This document shows, in pieces, positions 49,953 to 58,917 of a stretch of DNA of 64,000 nucleotides; the first letter of the stretch is position 1, and the number at the start of each line of letters is the position of its first letter. Below the pieces are notes generated by a model, which was not told where the DNA came from, did no database searches, and saw nothing but the letters and a program-made list of their open reading frames with translations. Made by a program: the position numbers and the translations under genes. Source of the DNA: Nitrospira sp. UBA2082 (GTDB lineage Bacteria > Nitrospirota > Nitrospiria > Nitrospirales > Nitrospiraceae); the NCBI GenBank assembly GCA_002331335.1, contig DCZO01000013.1:103284-167283 (forward strand), written 5' to 3'.

Positions 49953-51503
49953 TCAACGAAAAACATAGGCGGCACCGGCACCCGGCAAAGAGTTATCAGC
50001 CTGATCACCGCCAACACCGGTGGCGTTGCCATCCTCACCGGTTGCACCGACCACCAACGTATCACCGCTGACTGCCACGCTGGTGCCGAATCCGTCTCCA
50101 CTTTCAGCGTTGGGGGCCTTGACATAGGTTTGCTGGCTCCATCCCCCTCCGGCATTAGTAAAAGCATAGACCGCTCCCGCATTGACTGCCCCATTACCTG
50201 TCACGCCTTCATTCGGCGATCCTTGCACCACTGTTGTGAGGGCGCTAGCCTCTCCCGGTGCACCTACTGCCAATAGGCCGTTACTGAGCGCCACGCGGGT
50301 GCCAAACGCATCGCCAGTGCCCGTATTGGAAGCTTTGACATAAGCATCCTGCGACCAGGCGCCAGCAGAACGACTGAATATGTATACTGCGCCGCTGTCT
50401 GAGGCAAGGTTGCCCGTTGTGGCGTCGTTCGGGGGAACCGCTGTTATTCCTGTTAGGTTGCTATCTTCACCGATGGCACCGATCGCTAATGCATCGCCAT
50501 CGATTGTAATAGTCGATCCAAAATTATCGCCAATATCAGTATTGGAAGCCTTCAAATAGGCCTGCTGGGACCACGTTATGCCGGATCGCGTGAAGACGTA
50601 TACCGCTCCGCTGTTTGAGGCTGCATTCCCCGATATTCCTTCGTTGGGTGAGCCCGCGGTTACACCTGTCAACGCACCATCTTCACCGGTGGCGCCGACC
50701 ACCAAAGTGTCACCGGCGATGCCGACACTTGTGCCAAACGCGTCCCCGCCTTCGGCATTGGAAGCCTTGACATAGGCCTGCTGGGACCAGGTCGTTCCAG
50801 ATCGGAGGAAGACATACACAGCGCCAGAGCCGGCTGCGGAGTTATCACCCTGGTTTCCCCCGATGGTAGTGGCGTTGCTATCTTCCCCAGTTGCACCGAT
50901 CGCCAATGTGTCTCCACTGATTGCCACGGTGCCGCCGAACCCATCACTGGCCTCAGTGTTGGAGGCTTTGATATATGCTTGCTGGGACCAGACACCAGCA
51001 CTGCGCAGGAAGACGTAGACGGCGCCACTTTCCAATGCCGAATTATCGGTTTGTGCTGGCGGTACAGGATTGACACCGACCGCGTTGCTGTCTTCTCCGG
51101 TCGCTCCTACGACCAACGTATTACCGCTAATCGCCACGCTGCTACCGAATCCATCACCAGCTCCAGTGTTGGAGGCTTTGATATAGGCCTGTTGAGACCA
51201 GATTCCTCCTACTCGAACAAACACATACACCGCCCCCGCGTTTACGGCGCTATTGTCTGCTTGATTTCCCCCAACTCCTATTGCATTGCTGCTCTCATTG
51301 GGAGCGCCGATGACGAGCGTGTCCCCATCAATGGCCACCCTTTGCCCAAAACTATCCGAGGTACCGGTATTGCTCGCCTTCAGATAGGCCTGTAACGCCA
51401 GTGGCACGCCCTCAAATCCTCCAGTCCCACCCCCTCCATCTGGACAGCCAGAAAGAAGCAGCAAACCCGGCAGTATGACCCACAACCACATCCGTGTTTT
51501 CAT
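49953..51503 (-). CDS. FG-GAP repeat lipoprotein (seven-bladed beta-propeller)
   Basis: 516 residues from the ATG complementary to 51501-51503, behind AGGGGACT. The leader ends in LLLLSGC, a lipobox. Seven tandem repeats of ~60-75 residues follow, each with the pattern A-Y-x-K-A-S-N-x4-D-x-F-G-x3-x-x-x-x-D-x-L-x-x-G-A-x-x-E-D/S and ending SGAVYVF. The count and spacing suggest a seven-bladed integrin-like propeller anchored in the outer membrane. A good promoter lies upstream. DNA of the repeats is conserved too, so they arose by recent duplication. Substrate or partner unknown. Confidence 0.85.
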   Translation of the reverse strand: MKTRMWLWVILPGLLLLSGCPDGGGGTGGFEGVPLALQAYLKASNTGTSDSFGQRVAIDGDTLVIGAPNESSNAIGVGGNQADNSAVNAGAVYVFVRVGGIWSQQAYIKASNTGAGDGFGSSVAISGNTLVVGATGEDSNAVGVNPVPPAQTDNSALESGAVYVFLRSAGVWSQQAYIKASNTEASDGFGGTVAISGDTLAIGATGEDSNATTIGGNQGDNSAAGSGAVYVFLRSGTTWSQQAYVKASNAEGGDAFGTSVGIAGDTLVVGATGEDGALTGVTAGSPNEGISGNAASNSGAVYVFTRSGITWSQQAYLKASNTDIGDNFGSTITIDGDALAIGAIGEDSNLTGITAVPPNDATTGNLASDSGAVYIFSRSAGAWSQDAYVKASNTGTGDAFGTRVALSNGLLAVGAPGEASALTTVVQGSPNEGVTGNGAVNAGAVYAFTNAGGGWSQQTYVKAPNAESGDGFGTSVAVSGDTLVVGATGEDGNATGVGGDQADNSLPGAGAAYVFR

Positions 51504-51545
51504 CGTAGTCCCCTGAGCTAAAATCCTGTTCGGGATCATAGTGTT

Positions 51546-51574
51546 TTTATAACATCATGAAAGCTATATGCCAA
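51546..51574 (-). promoter_or_regulatory. Promoter of the FG-GAP lipoprotein gene
   Basis: On the minus strand TTGGCA (complement of 51569-51574) and TATAAA (complement of 51546-51551), each 5 of 6, are separated by 17 bp. The transcript would start about 35 bases before the ATG at 51503. Confidence 0.55.
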
Positions 51575-51576
51575 CG

Positions 51577-51591
51577 AAAACACTGTGTTTT
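51577..51591. promoter_or_regulatory. Palindrome just upstream of the FG-GAP promoter
   Basis: AAAACAC (51577-51583), T, GTGTTTT (51585-51591) is a perfect 15-bp palindrome that starts 3 bases upstream of the -35 box. This is the usual place for an activator site. Confidence 0.45.
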
Positions 51592-51654
51592 TCATAGACT
51601 CTCGTGGCCGGAAGCTGGCACACTGTCCACAGGTTGAGGCGGAGGACCAACAGT

Positions 51655-52464
51655 TTGTGCCAGAGGCTCATCATCCTGGGGTCGGGTTACACCGCCCGTT
51701 TCGTTCTGCCTCTGGCCGGGCATCGATATGTCCGCGTTCTGGCCACGAGCCGTGAGCCGGACAAGCATCTGAGCAATGTGGCGCCGGACCGCCGCGTTCG
51801 ATTCGACCTTCACGATCGAACGACTTGGAACCAGATTTCCCCGGACAGCGACCTGCTCTGGTGCTTTCCCGCCGAGCCGCTCGAACTGGTTCAAGACTTT
51901 GCCAAGGGGCTCGGCTTGCGATCCAGTCGGCTGGTGGTCCTCGGCAGCACGTCCGCCTACGATATGCCGACGCAGGCGACCGACTATCCCCCACCCTGGA
52001 CGGATGAAACCGCCCCCATTAATCTCAGCAAGTCTCGCGTGCAAGGAGAAGAGTGGCTACGGAAGAACCATGGCGCGACGGTACTGCGCGTCGCCGGGAT
52101 TTATGGTCCGGGCCGGAGCCCGATCGACTGGATACGAAAGGGACGCGTTGGGCCGTCACGCAAATACGTCAATCTTATTCACGTCGAGGACCTGTCCACC
52201 ATCTGTCTGACGGCACTTGAACGAGGACTTCCCGGTGAGGCGTATAACGTCAGCGATGGGACTCCTCGTACCTGGACAGAGATTTGCCGCAGAGCCCAGG
52301 ACCGTTGGGGGATTCAATCGGCGGCACGAAGCGATGAGGACGTGCCGACCGGAAAACGGATCGCCAACGGGAAACTGCTGGCCGTGCTACAGAGCGGCCA
52401 GCAGCAGTTACGTTATCCTGATCTGTGGAGCGCCCTGGATCAACTCGTCGCGCCAACCGGTTAG
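51655..52464 (+). CDS. NAD-dependent epimerase/SDR-family protein
   Basis: 269 residues if TTG 51655 is used, which follows GGAGGA by 8 bases; GTG 51604 in the same frame lacks a ribosome-binding site but cannot be excluded. LIILGSGYTARF is a Rossmann G-x-G-x2-A-like loop (residues ~5-16), LVVLGSTSAYD carries the Ser and ...TDETAPINLSKSRVQGEEWL has Ser-x-x-x-Gln... rather than Tyr-x3-Lys. LRVAGIYGPGRSPID and YVNLIHVEDLSTICLTAL are typical of atypical SDRs (YeeZ/YwnB-like). It overlaps the convergent CPBP gene by 4 bp. Substrate unknown. Confidence 0.82.
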   Translation: MCQRLIILGSGYTARFVLPLAGHRYVRVLATSREPDKHLSNVAPDRRVRFDLHDRTTWNQISPDSDLLWCFPAEPLELVQDFAKGLGLRSSRLVVLGSTSAYDMPTQATDYPPPWTDETAPINLSKSRVQGEEWLRKNHGATVLRVAGIYGPGRSPIDWIRKGRVGPSRKYVNLIHVEDLSTICLTALERGLPGEAYNVSDGTPRTWTEICRRAQDRWGIQSAARSDEDVPTGKRIANGKLLAVLQSGQQQLRYPDLWSALDQLVAPTG

Positions 52465-53960
52465 CCTCTGAGCAGCGCCATGACCGCCAGGCTGACCAGC
52501 AGATTGTTCATTGCGTGCGCGATCATGCCCGGAATCAAGCTCCCCGTTTTTTCGTAAATCCACGCCCATAAGAAACCGCTCCAGAGCACGCTGACGAAAC
52601 CGATCAACCCGTATCCATGTGCAAGGGCGAAGACGCTTGCACTCAGGAGTGCCGCCGGCACGAAGGACAATCGGCGGCGAAGAATGGCATACAACAGCCC
52701 GCGAAAGGCGATTTCCTCGAAAATAGGTGCAAAGACAACGTATTCCAAGAGACTGACCGTGAGCGCCGATCCTGACGCCCACACAAGATTGGGATCGAAC
52801 CATTCGGTCCAGTGGTTGGTGAGATTCAGAGCAGTGGCAACCCGTTCCATCACCAATTCTCCCCACAATCCGGCCGCGACGACCGCGAGGACGGCCCCAA
52901 TCAGGCGCCCAAGCTGCGCACGTTCGAGACGCAGCCCGAATCCGCTTTGGAAATCAAGGCCGGCCGGCTTGAGGAGATGGATATAGGCCAGCGCCAGGAG
53001 CGGCAGATTGGCCAAGGGGATCGCCAAGGCCCGCAACGACGCGTGCTCGATGGGAGGAAACGTCAGAAAGGCGGCGGTAATCACAGCGCCGAGTGCGCCG
53101 CCGCGCAACAGGACGGCTGTGCCCGTGCCGCCCGGCCAGGGCGGAGGAACACCCGGCTGATGCAGGCGCACCGCATCTGGCCGGCGAGTGCGTCGCCATA
53201 CAAGACCGACGAGGACGACGGAACCGAGCAGCAGGCAGATGACTTCAAACACCAGCAGACGATTCGATCGATTGTGGAGCCGGAGACCCTGAGCCTCGAT
53301 TTGCCGGTCGACCGTAGCTGAGAGTGCTTGATCGCCGGTACGCTGCGCCAGTCTGGAGGCCAACCGATTGTAAAACCATCCCGCCTCAAGCGTATCCGCC
53401 AGCGCCGCGTGCAGCTCGATTCCCCGCTCACGATCCAACGGCTGCAGACTATAGGCGGCCGTCAGCCACTGACTATAGAGAGGCATCGGCGCGTCGAGGT
53501 CCCACCACTGGGCCGCCTGCGCCAGTGCGTCCTGCGCTTGTCCGGTTTCTGCCTGGAGAATAGCCAATCGCAACTTGGCAGATGGATCGCCCGTCGTGTC
53601 AGCGAGTTCTCGATACCACTGAATCGCCAACAGCCGTTCTTTTTCACTGCTGCCCACCATCCATTCAGCTAATCGTTGCTGCCAGGCAGGCGAGCGTTGT
53701 AACCCGTCTTGGGCCTCCATGATCCGGCTGACCATGAGGTCAAGCGCGCGATCCGGTTCTTCAAGCCGGTCAAGCTTCGGCACCGTCGCGGAATACCAGA
53801 AAATCGACCCCAATGCGACGAGCAACAACACCGCCGAAATGACGCTCACGAGGCGGGAGAACCCGGAGCCAAATGGTGTGCCGGCATACCGAGCGCGTGG
53901 CCGCGTCTCGCCCGCCGCAGGTCCTTGATCCTGGCCAATTTGAAGGATATGCTCCGCCAT
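52461..53960 (-). CDS. CPBP-family intramembrane protease with N-terminal repeat domain
   Basis: 499 residues. After one N-terminal span (GFSRLVSVISAVLLLVALGS) a soluble helical region follows that looks like TPR repeats (ASLRLAILQAETGQAQDALA-type). The C-terminal half has about six spans with FEEIAFRGLLYAILRRRL, which carries the EExxxR catalytic motif of CPBP/Rce1 proteases, and later VFALAHGYGLIGF with the His. CPBP proteins cleave or stabilise membrane partners in bacteria. No substrate gene is adjacent. Confidence 0.86.
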   Translation of the reverse strand: MAEHILQIGQDQGPAAGETRPRARYAGTPFGSGFSRLVSVISAVLLLVALGSIFWYSATVPKLDRLEEPDRALDLMVSRIMEAQDGLQRSPAWQQRLAEWMVGSSEKERLLAIQWYRELADTTGDPSAKLRLAILQAETGQAQDALAQAAQWWDLDAPMPLYSQWLTAAYSLQPLDRERGIELHAALADTLEAGWFYNRLASRLAQRTGDQALSATVDRQIEAQGLRLHNRSNRLLVFEVICLLLGSVVLVGLVWRRTRRPDAVRLHQPGVPPPWPGGTGTAVLLRGGALGAVITAAFLTFPPIEHASLRALAIPLANLPLLALAYIHLLKPAGLDFQSGFGLRLERAQLGRLIGAVLAVVAAGLWGELVMERVATALNLTNHWTEWFDPNLVWASGSALTVSLLEYVVFAPIFEEIAFRGLLYAILRRRLSFVPAALLSASVFALAHGYGLIGFVSVLWSGFLWAWIYEKTGSLIPGMIAHAMNNLLVSLAVMALLRG

Positions 53961-54102
53961 GCGCCGGCACTATACCATGGGCTCCGCGCCACTCTATACC
54001 CCTCGAAATGGCTAGAGATGCCTGGAAGGCGGCCGAAGATCACGTAGCCTCCCAGCCGGGACTTGGCTATACTAACCGCGCGGCAATGTACGGAGTTTCG
54101 CA

Positions 54103-55290
54103 ATGATGCAGGATTTTCTTCCTCCTCGGCGGCTCTTGCTTGGACCAGGGCCGAGCCTGGTGCACTCCCGCGTCTTGCACGCCATGGCCACGCCGTTACT
54201 GGGGCACCTCGACCCGGTGTTTCTCGGTGTCATGAATGATATTCAGACTCTGCTGCGCCGGACGTTTGCGACCGCGAACCGGTTTACCATTGCCATTTCC
54301 GGCACCGGGTCCGCCGGAATGGAAGCGGCGGTCGTGAACCTCGTCGAGCCCGGCGATGCCGTGGTCGTCGGCATCAACGGTGTCTTTGGCACACGGTTGG
54401 CTACATTGGTGGAACGGTGCGGAGGGAAAGCGATTCGTGTCGAAGCTCCGTGGGGTCGGATCATCGAACCGGAAGCGATCGCGTCAGCCCTTCAGCGGTC
54501 AGGTCCGGTGAAAGCCGTGGCCGTGGTCCATGCGGAAACCTCGACCGGTGCCTGGCAACCGATTGAACCGGTTGGACGCCTATGTCGGGACTACAATGCC
54601 TTGTTCATCGTGGATACGGTCACGTCGCTCGGTGGTGCCCCGGTTGAAGTCGATCGATGGGGGATCGACGCCTGTTACAGCGCGACACAGAAATGTCTCA
54701 GCTGCCCACCCGGGTTGGCTCCCTTTACCCTGAGTGATCGCGCCTTGGCAGCCATCAAGAATCGCCGCACCGCCTGCCAAAGCTGGTATCTCGACATGGC
54801 TCTCGTCGCCGACTATTGGGCAGAGCAGACGCGCGCGTATCATCACACGGCGCCGATCTCGATGCTCTACGCCCTCCGGGAAGGGCTGCGCCTGGTGGAA
54901 GAAGAAGGATTGGCGGCCCGCTATGCCCGCCACCGCCTCAACAGCGACGCACTCATCGCCGGGCTGATGGCACTGGGCTTCGACCCGCTGCCGCTTCCAG
55001 GACAACGGCTGCCGATGCTCAGTTGTGTGTCGCTTCCTGCGTCGATCGATGAAGCGGCGGTACGAGCGCGACTCCTGGAGACCTACGGCATTGAAATCGG
55101 AGGAGGCTTGGGGCCATTGAAGGGCAAGGTGTGGCGGATCGGGCTGATGGGAGAGTCGAGCACTGAGGCCAACGTGTTGACATTGTTGAATGCGCTGGAG
55201 GAACTCGGTATCCGGTATGGGTGGGTCTCCGCACCGGGGGCCGCGTTGCAGGCGGCGGCCCGTGTCTACAGCGGAGGAACCGGTTTGTGA
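54103..55290 (+). CDS. Class V aminotransferase, alanine-glyoxylate/serine-pyruvate type
   Basis: 395 residues. LLLGPGPSLVHSRVLHAMAT is the family start, and SGTGSAGMEAAVVNLVEPGD follows. CYSATQKCLSCPPGLAPFTL carries the PLP Lys. RLPMLSCVSLPASIDEAAVR and GIEIGGGLGPLKGKVWRIGL end the fold. These enzymes transaminate glyoxylate with alanine or serine, in photorespiratory-like or serine metabolism. The next gene begins inside its stop (GTGA), so it is coupled to an amidohydrolase. Confidence 0.92.
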   Translation: MMQDFLPPRRLLLGPGPSLVHSRVLHAMATPLLGHLDPVFLGVMNDIQTLLRRTFATANRFTIAISGTGSAGMEAAVVNLVEPGDAVVVGINGVFGTRLATLVERCGGKAIRVEAPWGRIIEPEAIASALQRSGPVKAVAVVHAETSTGAWQPIEPVGRLCRDYNALFIVDTVTSLGGAPVEVDRWGIDACYSATQKCLSCPPGLAPFTLSDRALAAIKNRRTACQSWYLDMALVADYWAEQTRAYHHTAPISMLYALREGLRLVEEEGLAARYARHRLNSDALIAGLMALGFDPLPLPGQRLPMLSCVSLPASIDEAAVRARLLETYGIEIGGGLGPLKGKVWRIGLMGESSTEANVLTLLNALEELGIRYGWVSAPGAALQAAARVYSGGTGL

Positions 55291-56498
55291 CCATCGCAAT
55301 TCACCACACCCGCCTCATCGATGGAACCGGTGCAGTGCTCGATCGTGCCACAGTCGTCGTGCGGGGCTCACAGATCGTCGCAACCGGCCCCAGCCGGACC
55401 GTCACGATCCCGAAAGGAGCCACACGCATCGACGGGCGTGGACTAACAGTCATACCCGGGCTCATCGATTGCCACGTCCATCTGTGTCTAGGCGGTGAAC
55501 CGGATGTCGTCGCGGCCGTCGAATCGGAACAGCCGTTCTATACCCTGCTGAAATCGTCGAAACATGCGCAAGCGACGGTGGAGGCCGGATTTACGACGGT
55601 GCGCGATGTTGGCTCGCGGGATCATTCCATCTTTGCCCTCAAGCAGGCCATCGAGGCGGGAGTGATACCGGGGCCTCGCATCGTGGGGGCCGGCCAGGCC
55701 ATTTGTATGATCGGCGGCCACGCGCGGTTCATTGGTCAGGAAGTGCAGGGTGTCGAGCAGGTTCGGCAGGCGGTCGCCGCGCAAGTCGGCGCAGGAGCGG
55801 GCGTCATCAAGGTAATTGCCTCCGGCGGTGTCTTGACCCCGGGCACGTCTCCCGATGAAGCGCAGATGACACCGGATGAGCTTCAGGCTGCCGTCGATGA
55901 AGCCAGGCGAGCCGGGAGAAAAGTTGCCGCCCATGCGCACGGCGCATCAGGCATGAAAAACGCCATTCGGGCAGGCGTCCATTCCATCGAACATGCGACC
56001 CTGATGGACGACGAAGCCGCAACCCTCTTTGACCGACACGGCGTGTACATGGTCCCGACTCTCTCGGCTCTGGCCACGACTGCTGCCTGCAGACGAGGGT
56101 GTGGCATTCCCGATAGCGCGCTCGACAAGGCCAAAGCGATGACGAAACGCCATCAAACCAGCTTCCGACTGGCGCACCGCCGTGGCGTGCCCATCGCCAT
56201 GGGCACCGACGCCGGGACCCCGTTCAACTTCCATGGCGACAATGCGCAAGAACTTGAGCGTATGGTGGCGCTGGGTATGACACCGATGGAGGCGATTGTG
56301 ACCTCCACGTCCGCCGGCGCCCGATTAATCGGGATACAGGACAGGATCGGAACAATTACACGAGGCAAGGAGGCGGACCTGGTTCTTTTCGAAGGGAATG
56401 TGCTCACGCACATCGATTGGCTGAGGGACAAGCGCCGGATCGTGGGGGTGATGAAGGCAGGTGTCTTTGTCGCAGGGCCCTTGTCCCGACAGGTCTGA
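55287..56498 (+). CDS. Amidohydrolase-superfamily enzyme (imidazolonepropionase/Xaa-Pro dipeptidase-like)
   Basis: 403 residues from GTG 55287, overlapping the previous stop. GLIDCHVHLCLGG holds the H-x-H metal ligands, VIKVIASGG the bridging Lys, KVAAHAHGASGMKNAI and HSIEHATLMDD two metal His, and AMGTDAGTPFNFHG the Asp. All catalytic residues of the amidohydrolase fold are present. The family covers imidazolonepropionase-like and Xaa-Pro-type hydrolases. A role beside the class V aminotransferase is inferred from coupling. Confidence 0.9.
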   Translation: MTIAIHHTRLIDGTGAVLDRATVVVRGSQIVATGPSRTVTIPKGATRIDGRGLTVIPGLIDCHVHLCLGGEPDVVAAVESEQPFYTLLKSSKHAQATVEAGFTTVRDVGSRDHSIFALKQAIEAGVIPGPRIVGAGQAICMIGGHARFIGQEVQGVEQVRQAVAAQVGAGAGVIKVIASGGVLTPGTSPDEAQMTPDELQAAVDEARRAGRKVAAHAHGASGMKNAIRAGVHSIEHATLMDDEAATLFDRHGVYMVPTLSALATTAACRRGCGIPDSALDKAKAMTKRHQTSFRLAHRRGVPIAMGTDAGTPFNFHGDNAQELERMVALGMTPMEAIVTSTSAGARLIGIQDRIGTITRGKEADLVLFEGNVLTHIDWLRDKRRIVGVMKAGVFVAGPLSRQV

Positions 56499-56551
56499 TC
56501 GGACGCAGCGTGGGACAGAACAGACGCATGCAGCGTCGACGCACCACGCCG

Positions 56552-56860
56552 CTACTGTTTAATTGAGCGCTTAAGTTTTTTTTCCACACTCGCCACTTTG
56601 CTCTGCAGCCGACCGGTGTGGCCTTTGCGATAATCCACTTTGATCGTGCATGAGATCCGGTTGCAGTCCTGCTTCATCCGTTCAAAACATTGTGTGACGA
56701 CACCGATCACCTTGTCCCACTCCCCTTCCAGCACCGTCCCCATCGGATTCAAACGGTAAGGCACTCCGCTCTTATCGATGATGTCGAGAGATCGGGCCAC
56801 ATATTTTCCGACGCTCTCCCCCTTGCCCAGCGGCGACATGCTGAATTCCAATAGGACCAT
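56552..56860 (-). CDS. MTH1187/YkoF-like thiamine-binding protein
   Basis: 102 residues from the ATG complementary to 56858-56860, behind AAGGAGC. MVLLEFSMSPLGKGESVGKY and the middle PYRLNPMGTVLEGEWDKVIG fit the MTH1187-type thiamine-binding ferredoxin-like fold, which usually forms tetramers. The charged tail is VEKKLKRSIKQ. It could store or carry thiamine or a related compound; no thiamine operon is seen here. Confidence 0.84.
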   Translation of the reverse strand: MVLLEFSMSPLGKGESVGKYVARSLDIIDKSGVPYRLNPMGTVLEGEWDKVIGVVTQCFERMKQDCNRISCTIKVDYRKGHTGRLQSKVASVEKKLKRSIKQ

Positions 56861-56912
56861 AGTCAATTGCTCCTTCGCGATCAATTAAGCGCTCTCGATT
56901 CCCGGACTTTGC

Positions 56913-57572
56913 TCACGCGTTCCCCGTCTTATCCATGCCTTGAGCCTTGGCTGCCCGCTTTTCCAACCAGACCTTCGGATAGTGCACCTTGCCCAAGAGC
57001 CGGAATCCATCTAACGCTTCGCGCAACAAGGCGCGCCGCTTCTCGGCATCCGGCTCGTCCTTCTTTGCCTGTTCCCGCAATTCTCCGAGCCAGTCAACAA
57101 AGGCGGCGAATTCGGTGTCTAGAATTCGCTCCAGGTCCTCTTTCATAAACCCGGACAATGCCGGCGCAACTCCGCTCGTGCTGACCGCGACGCGGGCATG
57201 GCCGGACGCCGCAACTGCCGGCATCGTCACGCTGGATGCTTCCGGAAAATCGACCGACCAGAGGAGCACCCCCTTCTCTCTGGCCTTGGCGAGCAGCGCT
57301 CTGGCAAAGTCACGATCGCCCCGGATCGTATTCAGTGCCAGGATCGTATGGTCGAGATCGGCGTCGCGGAAATGGCGCCCTCGATGAATGACCTTTCCCG
57401 ACGCAGCCAGATTGCGCAACGGTTCGTTCAGTGTCGGGCTGATGACGGTGACACGTGCACCCGACGCGAGCAAGCGATCGGTTTTCTCGGCGGCCTCGTC
57501 GTCTCCACCGATGACCAAGACGGTCCAGCCCTGCACATCCAGCACCAACGGAAACCCGGGATTCACCGCCAT
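56913..57572 (-). CDS. Siroheme synthase N-terminal domain protein (precorrin-2 dehydrogenase / sirohydrochlorin ferrochelatase)
   Basis: 219 residues from the ATG complementary to 57570-57572, behind GGAGGACGGAG. FPLVLDVQGWTVLVIGGDDE is the N-terminal NAD-binding G-x-G-x2 loop and FPEASSVTMPAVAASGHARV the family's Asp-containing catalytic stretch. GVAPALSGFMKEDLERIL is also a family mark. This is the MET8/CysG N-domain that makes sirohydrochlorin and inserts iron. The uroporphyrinogen methyltransferase domain is absent, so that step must be encoded elsewhere. Siroheme serves nitrite and sulfite reductases. Confidence 0.9.
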   Translation of the reverse strand: MAVNPGFPLVLDVQGWTVLVIGGDDEAAEKTDRLLASGARVTVISPTLNEPLRNLAASGKVIHRGRHFRDADLDHTILALNTIRGDRDFARALLAKAREKGVLLWSVDFPEASSVTMPAVAASGHARVAVSTSGVAPALSGFMKEDLERILDTEFAAFVDWLGELREQAKKDEPDAEKRRALLREALDGFRLLGKVHYPKVWLEKRAAKAQGMDKTGNA

Positions 57573-57614
57573 GACTCCGTCCTCCCCCCCTGTTCGCAGA
57601 TGATACGCTCGCGC

Positions 57615-57644
57615 ATCATACAATAGTGCTTTCAAGAGCGTAAA
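57615..57644 (-). promoter_or_regulatory. Candidate promoter of the siroheme gene
   Basis: On the minus strand TTTACG (complement of 57639-57644, 4 of 6) and TATGAT (complement of 57615-57620, 5 of 6) are separated by 18 bp. The -35 lies inside a perfect palindrome at 57636-57654. Confidence 0.45.
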
Positions 57645-57654
57645 CCGTACGCTC
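57636..57654. promoter_or_regulatory. Palindrome over the -35 of the siroheme promoter
   Basis: GAGCGTA (57636-57642) and TACGCTC (57648-57654) flank the 5-bp centre AACCG. On the plus strand CCCCTTTTT follows, so the same sequence could act as an intrinsic terminator for plus-strand transcripts; on the minus strand it covers the -35 box. Confidence 0.45.
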
Positions 57655-57781
57655 CCCTTTTTCACCCGAGACCGCTATAATGCGACGCCAAAAAATATAG
57701 TTGTGAGTTTCTGGTTTCGTGTTTGCAGGAGGGGCGATCCGAACACTCGAAACCCGCAACGCGAAACCCGAGACATTCTCC

Positions 57782-57856
57782 ATGTTCTTTAGAACGACGG
57801 AGAAGCTGCGTGGACTCATGCGGGAAGGAAAGCCCGGAATCTTCAGAAAAGATTGA
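57782..57856 (+). CDS. Possible 24-codon ORF in the gap before the HNH gene
   Basis: ATG 57782 opens 24 codons (MFFRTTEKLRGLMREGKPGI then FRKD) to TGA 57856. No Shine-Dalgarno is evident. Charged and without a membrane span; it might be a remnant. The surrounding 57573-57878 gap otherwise contains GAAACCCG-type word repeats near 57759-57777 and the siroheme promoter. Confidence 0.25.
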   Translation: MFFRTTEKLRGLMREGKPGIFRKD

Positions 57857-57878
57857 ATGGTGGATGTGAGATGCGCCG

Positions 57879-58424
57879 TTATGGCTCAGCGGGGTCCGCG
57901 TCCAATTCCATGTTCCAGTATAGATAATCCCGCCAGCTTTCCGGCGTATTGCGAATCCCGATGGTAATGGTAATAACCGGACTCCAGCGCGGTTTCACCG
58001 GCCGCTTTTTCAACCTCATACCGGCTTCCTCCGGTGTGCGGCCGCTTTTCTTGTTGTTGCACCGCCAACAGGCTGTCACGATGTTCTCCCACGTCTTCTT
58101 TCCCCCCTTGGCGATGGGCACCACGTGATCAAACGTCAGATCTTCCGTCCGAAACCGATGGGAGCAGTATTGGCAGGTATAGCCGTCGCGCGTAAAAATG
58201 TTGATGCGCGAAAATTTGACGGCGCGGTGGCTGTCCTTCAGGCGCACCAGCTTGAGCAGCCGCATGACCGCCGGAAGCTTGATGGTCAGGGAAATGCCGT
58301 GAATCTCACGGTCGTAGACTTCGAGGACTTCAACCTTGCCTTGCCAGAGAAGCGCGATCGCTTTTTGCCAATGGACGACCCGGAGGGGTTCATAAGTCGA
58401 ATTCAGAAGGAGAGTCATTTCCAT
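57879..58424 (-). CDS. HNH endonuclease (McrA-like)
   Basis: 181 residues. After an N-terminal stretch (TLLLNSTYEPLRVVHWQKA) that is typical of a widespread HNH family, the zinc/nuclease core reads GYTCQYCSHRF, then LTFDHVVPIAKGGKKTWENI and CWRCNNKKSGRT. The Cys pairs bind structural zinc and the D-H-V plus the N of ENIV form the HNH site. C-terminal residues are WSPVITITIG and an acidic tail. Family members often stand alone, as here; the target is not known. Confidence 0.92.
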   Translation of the reverse strand: MEMTLLLNSTYEPLRVVHWQKAIALLWQGKVEVLEVYDREIHGISLTIKLPAVMRLLKLVRLKDSHRAVKFSRINIFTRDGYTCQYCSHRFRTEDLTFDHVVPIAKGGKKTWENIVTACWRCNNKKSGRTPEEAGMRLKKRPVKPRWSPVITITIGIRNTPESWRDYLYWNMELDADPAEP

Positions 58425-58585
58425 GCGATACCCTCATTGCCAACCGCGCCTCCCTACGAGCGGAGACCGTCTGGTGTGCCGGAACATGCTCTGCTATGTC
58501 TATGCCATAAGCCTTTTCTGAAATCAAGCAAGGGCGCGGCTCTGACCGATCAGAGCCCATGGCCACAACGGGGAGGCTGCTGTCG

Positions 58586-58912
58586 ATGAACGAGTTCGTC
58601 ACTGTCGCGCAGGTGCATGACATTCCGCCGGGAACAGGGCGAACGGTAGACGTTCGTGGAGTATGGATCGCCCTCTTCAATGTCGACGGGACGTTCTACG
58701 CCATCGACAATGCCTGTCCGCACGCCGGCGGTCCGCTGGGTGAAGGGAAGTTGAGTGGCACCGTCGTCGAGTGTCCATGGCACGGCTGGAAATTCAGCGT
58801 CGAATCAGGGGAGCGGGTTGGAAATTCCAATTTCCAGATCCCCTGCTGTGAGGTACGCGTCGTAGACGATCACATTCAGATCGCCCTTCCGCCCGGCCTG
58901 TGTGTGCCCTGA
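58586..58912 (+). CDS. Rieske [2Fe-2S] protein (NirD/ferredoxin type)
   Basis: 108 residues from ATG 58586, behind GGGGAGG. NACPHAGGPL and VECPWHGWKFS are the two C-x-H and C-x2-H boxes of a Rieske cluster. The fold is short, like NirD or biphenyl-type Rieske ferredoxins. It could donate electrons to a dioxygenase or nitrite-type enzyme. No such partner is adjacent. The ATG at 58559 in frame lacks a ribosome-binding site. Confidence 0.92.
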   Translation: MNEFVTVAQVHDIPPGTGRTVDVRGVWIALFNVDGTFYAIDNACPHAGGPLGEGKLSGTVVECPWHGWKFSVESGERVGNSNFQIPCCEVRVVDDHIQIALPPGLCVP

Positions 58913-58917
58913 GCAAA

